A DNA stretch of 64,000 nucleotides, taken from assembly GCA_964017195.1 (NCBI GenBank), contig OZ024892.1, forward strand, positions 14,974,071 to 15,038,070. The letters run 5' to 3'. The position numbers and the translations under genes were made by a program. The first letter of the stretch is position 1. Each line of letters starts with the position of its first letter. This DNA is from Siderastrea radians (lineage: Eukaryota > Cnidaria > Anthozoa > Scleractinia > Rhizangiidae). Below, in pieces: positions 1 through 28,149 of the stretch. The notes under the pieces are model-generated. The model did no database searches and was not told the origin of the DNA. It saw nothing but the letters and a program-made list of their open reading frames with translations.

Positions 1-2690
1 TTTTATAATAATAATAATATAATAGTAATAACTTTATTTACGTGTCAAGTGATCTAGCACCCTGTAAAGACAGGTCCCTAATTGGGGACACAGCTATTTT
101 CTATACGCCCACCTTACAAATTCAGCTCCTGGATAATTCGACTGCATTACAGGTTAAACAAGTCAGAATAATCGCCAAGACTGAAGTTTCAAGGATTGTG
201 AAGTCATTTTAAAAGTGACGTTTTCCTTCTCGTTAATTAATTGTTGTTGGGACAGAAAATGGCCACGAGAGCCTAAAACTGGTATCAAAGATTAGGTTAG
301 AACAAATGGTACACGGATTTCCGTTTGGAGCATTCCGTCCGGAAAACAGGACTACCTTTTCAGACGTCCCGTTGCTCCCGGAAATTTCCCACTGGAACGA
401 CCCGAAAAGTCGTGTACCATTTACTTTCCAACCGGAATTTCCGGAAAGTTGTTGTAAATGGTAAACAACCATTACTTTCCTGTTTTATCCAGAAAAGGCC
501 ACAAAAGGCCTCAGAACCTACAAGGCCCCAAATATATGCTTCATTTATCAGTTACTGGCATCAGATAAGCATTCTCTTGGAGGAAAATGTTACATTCTGT
601 CCTGGAAAAATTAATTTGTTCCTCGTTTTGAGCCGCTTTGAGCAGTCAGTGTCTAGTCCATTTGAATAGAGTCTTCCAGAGCTTTCCCATTTGTTCTCAC
701 CTTTTTAATGACCTATTTTGATCCGTATCTGAATGTCCAAAACCCTCTTGGAAATTGTTGCTGGCGTACAACAATCGTTCAGGCCACCATTTTTCAACTA
801 AGACCTCCAAATAAGCGTGATGGAGGCACTTCAATAACCTACCCTTGTCCCCAAGAAAACCAGGGTCAAAAAACAAGCCCTCTCCGTCCCCACCCCCATA
901 GGATATCATTAAGCAACCACTCAATCATCGTGACCTTGAACAACCTACTACGACGAAACTTTTGTACAACTGAAAGACAGTGCCCTACAGACCCGTCTTA
1001 ATAAATAAGGAGAACACAAAACCTGCCTTCACGCGACGAACAGTGAGCCATGACTTATTCTATGATCTCATAAATATATCCTGTATTTTTTAAAACGGTG
1101 CTACTCGGTTCCGTTGAAGCGTCTGAACCGGTGCGCAGCTAGTGTATTGTTGTCGTCCAGAAACTATCTCCGAAGTGGGCAATATAAAAAAAAACAAGGA
1201 TGATAAGTCTTTTTTCCCTTCCGCTCTCTTCCTTTCCTTCTTCTTTCTCTTCCTACATCTACATCTATAACTTTCGTGTAGTTTTGAGGCTGACTGGTGT
1301 CATAAAACCTTAGTTTGAGCGTCGTTCCCGTGAAAAAGACCAAATTTTCAGGAGCCACCTTTTCAGAAATCCATCTATTGTAGCTTTCATACATATATAA
1401 ATATGCATATATATTTCACCTTATAATCCTTTATACATACCGTATACCTAACTGTATATCATAGTCATCAGATATCAATTGTTTCACAGAGCCATGTTTA
1501 CTTACTAGCCATCTAGACAGTAGTATTCTCTTTTCTAAATCTTGTGAGCTGTTAATTTTGGCCCTCATATTATGGCCATGTAGAAGACTAGTTGACTAGT
1601 GGAAATATTGGCCATTAAATCTGTCCCACACTCTTTTGTCGTTGCACTAGCCCTCCACTGTAAATTTTTTATCTCCCCTTCGAGTGACATCTCAGAAACA
1701 AGCCCCTTGATATATTAAAAGGAGCGGGAAAAGTAAAATTAGTGCCCTTGTTTATTTTATTACAATGTGTGGTCCTCTGCATTTAAAAGTACGTTTGTAA
1801 CTTACCTCTACTTCAACAAATTAGCTAAAACATGGCTAAAACTATCCCGTGTCTCAAGAAATCTGCTGGAAATCGGGAGGGACCAGAGATACGACCCAGA
1901 TACCAGAGATACGACACAAGGCGAGCAAGGCTAGTGCGTGAACACTGATTAGTTTTCACTTCTGTTGGATTATATTACAGCTTAGATATCGACTTTGGTG
2001 ATGTAAATCTTTGTTTTTAGACCTTTGTAACCCAGTCTCTGTGCATGCATTCTGTATCTTTTTATTGTAGATTTCTAAGTCCATTTTTTGTAAATACATT
2101 GTAAATCATGTAATTCATTGAAGGACAACAGAGAGAAAAGTAAGGCATACGAATATGCGCGAAAAACTTTAAGATCTTGTGCTGAGCTTGCAGGAAAACG
2201 AATCATAAAAGAATCTTGAAAGTAGATAAGTTCTATTCTTTTGTGCATAGAATTTCCTTGTTAAAAAACAAAAGAATGATCTAAAAATAACATATTACTT
2301 GTTGGAAACTTATTTAGCGTCGGAAAATGTTGATAGGAGCTTTATGAGAAAAGGATTTTAGGGTAATTAAGAGTTGTAGAACTTCCTACCTGACCGTAAT
2401 GTGATATAACGAGCTTTCAAGTATTCCATAAAAGAGAATATATTACAAGGAACCGGAAACTTCTGTTTCAACCCTCCTTTTTGCTTCAACGTAGATGCCG
2501 GAACAAAGAATTAATTTCTTGGCCCATGTTGTATATTTTCCTTTAGCTTATCACTTTATTTATAGCGTTAATCAAAATTCCCCCCTTACTGTAAATATGT
2601 ATTGTTTGCTGCAAGTAAGCAAGCAAGAATACATTTCATATTTGCAAGGTGAAATCGACCGGAAGTAGCAGTGTAACCGGGGAAAGGGGA
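1..2690. other. Upstream intergenic DNA, no gene recognised
   Basis: AT-rich sequence with no reading frame that resembles a known protein. It opens with a short (ATA)n-like run. At 304-315 and 411-422 there is a perfect 12-bp inverted repeat (AAATGGTACACG and its complement) inside a stretch rich in CCGGAA/TTCCGG motifs, which looks like a small MITE remnant. I see no tRNA or rRNA gene here. Confidence 0.5.
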
Positions 2691-2698
2691 ATTTTTGT

Positions 2699-2741
2699 CA
2701 CGTGAGACAAATATATTACCAGCGGTTAACCAATCAGAGCG
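2699..2741 (+). promoter_or_regulatory. Putative promoter-proximal sites of the MSK gene
   Basis: A palindromic E-box CACGTG (2699-2704, context GTCACGTGA) is followed by a CCAATCAG motif (2730-2737), an NF-Y-type CCAAT box. They lie 110-155 bp before the MSK start codon. The positions suit a TATA-less promoter. That they are used is inference; no transcription start can be read from the sequence. Confidence 0.4.
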
Positions 2742-2779
2742 TCGGAAATTAGATTCGGGGATTGCTTCCGAAACCGTCT

Positions 2780-2833
2780 ATGTCGAGTGAATTTTGTGTA
2801 TTTGTGCGTTTTCGCCCTAGAAAGCCTTGTTAG
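2780..2833 (+). other. Possible upstream ORF in the MSK 5' leader
   Basis: An ATG at 2780 opens a 17-codon frame ending in TAG at 2831-2833, 19 bp before the MSK start at 2853 and out of frame with it. If transcription starts upstream of 2780, this would be a small uORF that could lower MSK translation. There is no evidence of use beyond position. Confidence 0.25.
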
Positions 2834-2852
2834 GCTTCAAACGGCGTGAAAA

Positions 2853-21263
<18,411 letters not shown>

Positions 21264-21321
21264 CATGGGGGAAATTAATGCTCAGTGGGAATCAGGAAAT
21301 TATTTGAATATTTGGAAAAGT

Positions 21322-21327
21322 AATAAA
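21322..21327 (+). terminator. Candidate polyadenylation signal of the MSK gene
   Basis: AATAAA about 60 bp after the stop codon (TGA 21261-21263). It is the first canonical signal downstream. Further AT-rich sequence follows, so longer 3' ends are possible. Confidence 0.45.
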
Positions 21328-24280
21328 TAAATATTGTAGATATGTGTGATACACTGTAAGTGTAACAAAATATCAAATGTAGTTCCTGTAGAGTTGCAAA
21401 TTTTTTTTTATTTTGACAAGGCCAGTGTTGTAATATAATTATTATTTGAAAATTGCACTGGGGAAATCAAATGGCTGCCATGTGCGATTCTGACTGTTAG
21501 TAGTTAAATAAATACTTAACACTTAGGGCCCTCATGACCTACTGAACACCTTCATTGTTGTGTGAATGAATGTGAGGTGTTTTCAGTTCACAATTTTTGA
21601 CTAAAAATAGAAAATTGTACCACTTTGTATAGTTTGTAGTTAACCTTTTTTTGGTGAATGTTTGGTAATGTTGACAAAAACAAGTCAGATTTAAATTAGC
21701 GTGAAGTTATGCTAAGGAGTCTGGAGGAGGTGGACATATTTTCTTTGTATTTAGGAATACCGGTAGTTTTTCTAATTTCTTTTATGAGAATTTGGTCCTT
21801 TTCAATCAATCCAGCATTTTGATTTATTGAATCTCCAAATGTATGCATCAGTTTGATTGAAATATTCAAAATTGCAGAAGAGATTTGAACATTTGTCGTG
21901 CGATACCAAATTTCTAGGAAAGTGTCTCAGGTTTAAACCAGACGTTGAAAGATTTAGTGTGAAGTGTTAAATTCTTCATCTAAACTGATGTGGAATTTTG
22001 GAGGCTTTCTCAAATTGTTGAAATATCAGTCAGGACTATGTGATTGAAAGCAATAAATATATGGATTAGCTTTTGTGAAAAGGTTAAAAGAAGTTGGGAG
22101 TTATTTGTGGTCTACGATTGAGATGTTGAAAGTCATGACACATTTTCAGCATGTTCTAAATTAACAAACTTGACTTCTTTTATTAAATTCCTTTCTCAAA
22201 ACTGAAAAGGGCTAACCTTTTTTGTCAAAACCAACCCTTTTTGGTTATTTTTATTCTGTAAATATGTCATCTACTTGTAAAAGAGTTTGAAAACTAGAGA
22301 GTTTGAAAACGGGTTACTGAGTTTTATCACTAGTAATAAGATTTGAAATTAATAACTAAAGAGGCGGTCATACGTAATATTAAATTTCATTCTAGTTCAG
22401 TTTATGTCCAAAGGATGCACATTCCCTTAGTATTGTGTGGATCAAATAAAATTGAAAGAATAATTGGCCTATCATAGTAGAATATAATAAACTAAGAAAA
22501 TTTAGAGATTATTTTAATTTAATCAGAAGTTTCAGTTTAAGTGGAATGGTCTGATGGGCTGTTTTCACCTGTCAATTACACAGTAAAACCTATACATCTA
22601 AGGGCCGATTAGACAGCAGACAGTACGATTTTTGCTCATGACTGTTGTGTGCAACCTCTGTGGTGCGCACTGCTTGCGTCAGCCAAAGATAATAAACAAC
22701 TCATCATTCTAACATTTTGATTGTGGCTGTCGAGCCGCTAGTGTAGTGAGTCAGGTCACTACACTAGCGGCTCGACAAGCACGTCACATTTCAACGCGGC
22801 AAGTGATTTTGTGTTTAGTCGCTTGTTTGTTTTCCTGGACTATATCTGAGCGGAAAGAGACTGCTTGTAGTCTACGAAGGTGTGAAATAAAGGAGCTGCT
22901 ATCTAGTGAAACTTCTTGTTTGAAGTATCAATTAGTTCCTGAATTTTTGTTGATCAGTTTGTAATATGAGCTCTTAGCACTGTGTGCTAGCAATAGCAAC
23001 TTTTATTTATTACTTGGTTTTGTAACAGACTCAAGTATGGGTTATTTTTGTAACTTAACGAAACTGTAAAAAGTCCACCGCATCACATGGGTCTTTTGTT
23101 AAAACATTAGTGTTTAAATAATTATAGTTTTAAATGTTTGCAATGTTCAATTTCACTTTTTAAATGGTTTATATACTAGGTCTTTTAAATTTGTATAATT
23201 TGGAGTGAATAGTCTTTCGTTTACCATCTGTCAAGAACCTGTACCAAATGAATGCACATGGGCAGCTAAGCAAAGGAAAATTTAAAGTATCTGTAGCTTG
23301 GTTACTTGGGTCGATAAGGGTTAATTGTTTTCCTATTAAATGTGCACTAGTTTACGTATCTAGCTAGTTTGCAGGTGCTCTATTCAAACAGAGTTGTAAA
23401 ATGTTATTGATGTCATCATTTTTCGAATTAGTGTTTTACTCCTAAGAACCTAATTCTCTGAACCATAATATTTGAGTAGGTACAAATATCGTAACATTAC
23501 CTTGTTCTCCTTCCTCATACCCAGAGCCCACGATCTGTTTCAAATGGGAGATATGGAAAACTTTATTGTTACTAGTAGAAATCCTAACTGGCAGTACCTA
23601 CAGTAATTATTTAGATTTTTATACATTATGTTAACTTGACCATCAGATCACAAATTAACAAGTCATCAGTGAGGAGTGCTTTGACTTGCTAAAACCCTTA
23701 TTAGTATTAGCAGAATTTCATCTTTTTAGTCTCCAATCACTAGCTATCAAACCTGTACACCAGAATGTAGAAAATTAAAAGGCTAATTTTCCGCTAAATC
23801 CTGTCAGAATCGTAGAAAATTAGAATATCCAGTTTGAGGAAGAATTTGTCTTGTGCAGCATTTCAGGTAGGTGACGAATAAAAGATAGAGAGTTGACTGC
23901 AACGCGGCTGGTTGAGCATTATGTTCTAGTATTGATTACATTTTACATGACTAATATGGTGGACCAGGTGAGTTTTTTCATGGGAAATTTGGTCTTCAGT
24001 GTACTGCCCAGAGCTAAGTATGATTTTTGTCTATCCCATTTCAGAGCAAACTCCAAAAATCCTTGGTTGTGAATTCAACTGTCTATGCAATGGAGTGAAA
24101 CAATTGTCTTAATTAATTATTATGTTGGCAACCCTGGATCATGAGAAATGTTACCTATAGGTGACAAACAAACTTCTCTGCTTATAGAAGCATTTCTTTT
24201 CACGATCTACATGTATAGCTCACTGTTTGGAACTAGAATCGATTTCTACTGACAAGATATGAGCTGATAGGCCATCTCTT
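21328..24280. other. MSK 3' flank and intergenic DNA
   Basis: AT-rich, no coding sequence recognised. Its one striking object is the perfect hairpin at 22728-22777 (listed separately). Several short ORFs here have no family resemblance. Confidence 0.5.
22728..22777. repeat. Perfect 22-bp inverted repeat with 6-nt loop
   Basis: The arms 22728-22749 and 22756-22777 are exact complements. They contain GAGCCGCTAGTGTAGTGA and its reverse complement, around the loop GTCAGG. No longer TIR element surrounds it. It may be a hairpin RNA, a minimal fold-back element or a palindrome left by transposition. Confidence 0.8.
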
Positions 24281-24660
24281 AGAGGGGAAGTGTCACGGGG
24301 ATTTTCCTCGCGTTTAGTCAAAACTTCGCTGAAATTGAGATTAAATGCCTTCACTCACGCACAAAATGCTCCTGGAACATCAAGAGAATGATATCAAGTG
24401 AATGTTTGGAAGGAGAGCAAACCATAATAAGTATTCAATGATTTTGTAAGATACAAGCACAGAATTTGAAAACTTTCATATATCCACTTCCATCTTGGCC
24501 ATCCGTGGCCAAAGACACTTAGTAATAGCTTCACTGAATTAGTATGGTGTCTGAACAAGAAAATGACCAATATTTTTAGGCTTTCATATATGTTAATGTG
24601 ACTATTGGCTTTTCAGTGAGGTCAAACGCGAGCAAACTCTTCATGATACTGCCCCTTTGA
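24281..24660. mobile_element. MITE with ~39-bp imperfect TIRs
   Basis: The left end starts AGAGGGGAAGTGTCAC and runs to CTCGCGTTTAGTC; the complement of the right end starts AAAGGGGCAGTATCAT and runs to CTCGCGTTTGACC. By eye about 70% of positions match. The interior is non-coding and no clear target duplication is seen. Confidence 0.6.
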
Positions 24661-25124
24661 GGAGCGCATTCAGTGCTTGCTTGCTCATATCTGTATAATA
24701 ATGGCGTATACCCTGGTACACCCCGTATCTTGTTATGTACTGGTATCACAATGTTAGACTCCAGTTGCAATATTGCAATGTCTGCTGGCTTGGAATTGCA
24801 TTTTTTTTGTCCTCAATGTGTAGATACATGTAATTATTTCCAAGTAGATCAGTGGTAATATTGGTGTGACCAAAATTGTCAATAAAATTATTACTTTGAA
24901 ATGTTGAATAAATTAAAGTACTTACTAAATATGACACTTTGTCACTGGACTGGAAAATAAACAAGGCTTTCAGAAAGCTTCAGACTCTCAATTTGTTTCT
25001 CGTGTTGTCTGTTGACCTTTACACTTGAGCAAATGAACCCATGACCTTGGAATACCAGTATAGCGAGGTTATGTGTTCAAATCCAAGTTAAGCTTGAATC
25101 AGTTGTGGTGAGGCTTTCAATTGT

Positions 25125-25728
25125 TTAAGGACGTTCATGCCCAAAATCTTCCTACCTTCAGATTTTTTGCAATTTTTTGCTTCAGTTAGATATTGACCAA
25201 CTCATGTCAGAAAAGCAAAATATTTGGGGGTCACTGTGCTCGTTTTGGAGGTAAAGCATATTGGAAACGTTGTGGTTTTAGAAATAAGTTTACATGGAGG
25301 ACCCTAGATCATGCTGATTTATTGATTTCATCGCAAATAGGCCTATTTAGTACATTTTTACAGGCAATATCGTTTCTTCAGGTAAAATAAGCCTTACAGA
25401 AGGAGAGTTGTAAGTCATTCATACCTGCATTTCTAAAAAAAATCGATTGTATTTGAGTAGAAATAGCATTATAAAATTAAAACTTCCCACATTCAGAATT
25501 TTTTTGTTTTTGGGCAAAATGCAGAGAACCAGTAAAGGAAGTGGTTTATGGAAAAACGAATGGGGTCACTGTGCATTTAAAAAAGTTCAGTACCTTTATA
25601 GATATAAAAAGGCCCACCACCACTGTATTTGTCTATATTTCTCACTCAGCGAACGTTTGATGCAACATTGCGATGTGAATTACGTGTGCAGTAAGGATGT
25701 GCACAACAATGAACGCAAACATCCTTAA
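25125..25728. mobile_element. MITE with TTAAGGAYGTT ends
   Basis: TTAAGGACGTTCATGCCC at 25125 and the inverted TTAAGGATGTTTGCGTTC ending at 25728 form imperfect TIRs about 600 bp apart. The interior contains a partial internal duplication around GGGGTCACTGTGC. It has no convincing coding frame. Confidence 0.5.
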
Positions 25729-25855
25729 GGCTCCATTTCCACTGGTTGCTCGCATCAGGTCTTCATTTCTGTACAGAGGAGCACAGGTTCACTTACCAGA
25801 GGTAGCAGCTGTAACCTGCTTCTTCATTGGCACCAACATTTACTCAACATTTTAA

Positions 25856-26059
25856 CCCTTTCTCTCCCAAGAGTGTGTAAAATCAAAAGTCAAGACAAAT
25901 TCCAAATTTCATTTTGTTAAATACTTAAATATAAATAGTACAACATGAAATACTGCTAAAGAGGTCTTGTTTGAATGGTTAAACCATAGGATTTCATCCC
26001 CAGACCCAAAAGTTAGAACCACTTTAAACGTCTCCATAATGACTCTGGGAGTGAAAGGG
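25856..26059. mobile_element. piggyBac-type MITE (204 bp) flanked by TTAA
   Basis: The ends CCCTTTCTCTCCCA and TGGGAGTGAAAGGG are inverted repeats with one mismatch and lie directly between TTAA tetranucleotides (25852-25855, 26060-26063). The ends resemble those of the transposase-bearing element at 45262-47612, which could have mobilised it. Confidence 0.75.
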
Positions 26060-26063
26060 TTAA

Positions 26064-27481
26064 ACTGTGAAAGAAAAGTGAAACCATTTGAAAAGATCTT
26101 TCAAACATTGTTGAAACATAAAGATGTTGAAGTCATGTCAAGTCAAAATTAAATCAACTTAAATTTACACACTTTCAACATTTTTGGTAGCATTCAACAG
26201 TGCGAAAGACTTGTTCGTACTGCCTCAACATTTTGACATTACTGGACATCTTATTAAACAAGTTTCTCATATTGAAACTAGCCAATTCAAATAAAAGAAC
26301 TATGAGAGAACAAGTTGTCAAGTTTCACATTCACACACGACTTCACCTTTCACAGTTCTTGGATGAGACCGGTTGGATGAAAAAGAAACCACTGAAAAGT
26401 TGTCAAACAGTTTGCTCCAGAGGCAAAGCTATGGTGTGTGGCACTGTGATTGGAAGTAATATTAGTTGCTTACGATGTACACTGCACAGTCTTAATCAGA
26501 AAATGCATTTGCTTCCAGACGGTGACTATGCAAACTCTGGTAATAAAGAACAACAATTTTCTCTGTGCTGTTTATATGTAACATGCTGTACAAGGTGGTT
26601 TATTGCAAAATGCCAGGTTCCTAAATAAAAGTACAATGGAAATAAATAAATGAGAAATAAATAAACAACTTTTGAACAAAACAAAAAAAAAGAAGCTAAA
26701 TTTACACTTAAAGAATATCAAATGGTAGAGATAAAGATGACAGTTAGCCCCAACATAATCAAACTAAGATGTTATCTGGTCATTTTAATAATTTATTATT
26801 GATCCAGTCTGGTATATGGGGCAATCTTTGTTTACATCGGCATTCTCCGACCCCCTAAAGCATATTATAAAGTTCTCTAAACTTAAAGCCTAGTAAGCTC
26901 AAAGATAAGGTAGTTTAACAGCGACTGTACCAAATTGTGTACTGGTGGGGTACCAGGACCTTCACTGACATCATTTCTGTTAAGAATGCCACAGTTGCAT
27001 CAAACGCAATACTTGAATCCAGTTTTAGAAGGCACTATCGTAGATTTCCACCTTATTTATACCCTTAAAGATTCACAATATAAACTACAACTGTGACAAA
27101 GGCCCACATGTCCCTTGCGATCTAGGCAATGGTGAGCTTTCTGCCAAAAAAGATTGTGCTATGCTTTTGACTAATACTAGGTTTATCAAAATAATTAACA
27201 ACAGCTAATCGAATTATTGTTGCCTGCATGAGTATTAGAAACTTCAAACATCCACTTCATTTCTGGTGATGAGAGAAAAATTGTTGGTTGGTGAATCTCC
27301 CTCCCCAACTCTCTTTCACTTACATTTAGTGTTGTCAACAGGCAAAAATAGCTGTGTCAAGGAAATATTAGGATGGGGAAGGGGAGTGGGGAAGTAGGGA
27401 ATGTAGTGGGACCATTTGTCACAGTACCTAAAGAAATGCTTTTTCTTATGCCAATAGGGAAACTTGTAATTGTTAAGTATT
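26064..27481. other. Intergenic DNA between the MITE and PRORSD1
   Basis: AT-rich. A 142-codon open frame at 26200-26628 (+) has no recognisable domain and an unremarkable composition; I do not call it a gene. The 3' end of PRORSD1 would fall in the right part. Confidence 0.4.
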
Positions 27482-27982
27482 TTAAAAATGCACTACAACA
27501 GGGTCATGTCCGGTTTCTTTGACAAATTTGATGAAATCTTCAGGATTCATGCCTGTCGTAGCCTCGTTGCTCATCGGATGGAAATATACTTTCTCATGAT
27601 TGTCCTCAACGAAGCTTGCATCCAGTAAAAAAGTCACTTCCTGTTGTGTGTCATTAAACAGAGACAGGGGTGTTACACACCCTTGCCCCACCCCAAGTTT
27701 CTCCAACATTATTTCTTCGTCTGCGAAACGAAAGCCTCCGCTTGCGCCAACCTTTTTCGCAAGATCGTTTAAATTCACCTCGCGAGATGCCAGAGCCGTA
27801 ACCAGCCACAGCCGTTTCTTCTTCTTGTCTTTGAGGAAGAGGTTTTTGCTGTGCGCGCCGGGAAGATGGCCGACATAAGGCATCATGGCTTCTACTGTGA
27901 ATACGGCAGGGTGTTCTACTGTCTCTGAAGTTATTCCCAAATTTTCAAGGTATTCCATCAGTTCTTTTCGTCCACCTGGCAT
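27482..27982 (-). CDS. PRORSD1: Prolyl-tRNA synthetase-associated (YbaK/ProX) editing-domain protein
   Basis: A single-exon 166-aa protein, close to the full length of animal PRORSD1 and bacterial ProX/PrdX. Members hydrolyse alanine mis-attached to tRNA(Pro), a stand-alone proofreading step for prolyl-tRNA synthetase. Recognisable blocks, in order: HPAVFTVEAM (about residues 24-33), GAHSKNLFLKDKK (43-55), FADEE (86-90), the LGVGQGCVTPLSLFND block (96-111), FHPMSNEATTGM (134-145) and C-terminal GHDPVVVHF. The KNLFLKD and VTPL...ND segments are the most characteristic of the family. The start is the first Met and matches family length. Neighbours are an AT-rich 3' flank and, beginning about 90 bp upstream of the ATG, the leader and 20-bp minisatellite, leaving very little unique promoter DNA. 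The frame is intact with no in-frame stops, so I call it functional despite being intronless. Substrate specificity is inferred from the family. Confidence 0.93.
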   Translation of the reverse strand: MPGGRKELMEYLENLGITSETVEHPAVFTVEAMMPYVGHLPGAHSKNLFLKDKKKKRLWLVTALASREVNLNDLAKKVGASGGFRFADEEIMLEKLGVGQGCVTPLSLFNDTQQEVTFLLDASFVEDNHEKVYFHPMSNEATTGMNPEDFIKFVKETGHDPVVVHF

Positions 27983-28074
27983 TTTAAAACGCTTCTTGGA
28001 GACTTAACAGATTTATGCGTTTATGTTTCTCTCGTCAAGGCGTCCAGCTCGATAATGCATTCATGTAAGCTACA

Positions 28075-28149
28075 TATAACGTCCCAGTATACATACACCT
28101 CTATGTTAGGGACATATAGCGTCCCATTATATGAAACGTATACTTCGAT
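28075..28149. repeat. Leader sequence flanking the large minisatellite array
   Basis: It contains AACGTCCCAGTATA, TAGGGACATATAGCGTCCC (a near-palindrome) and ATTATATGAAACGTATACTTC. The same blocks, in the same order and inverted, flank the outer side of the second array (38164-38258). The leader is therefore part of the repeat unit and not chance flanking DNA. Confidence 0.75.

Noticed and set aside
26200..26628. 142-codon ORF as a novel gene
   Set aside because: No recognisable domain, no splice or promoter context; its length is within what AT-rich non-coding DNA gives by chance.
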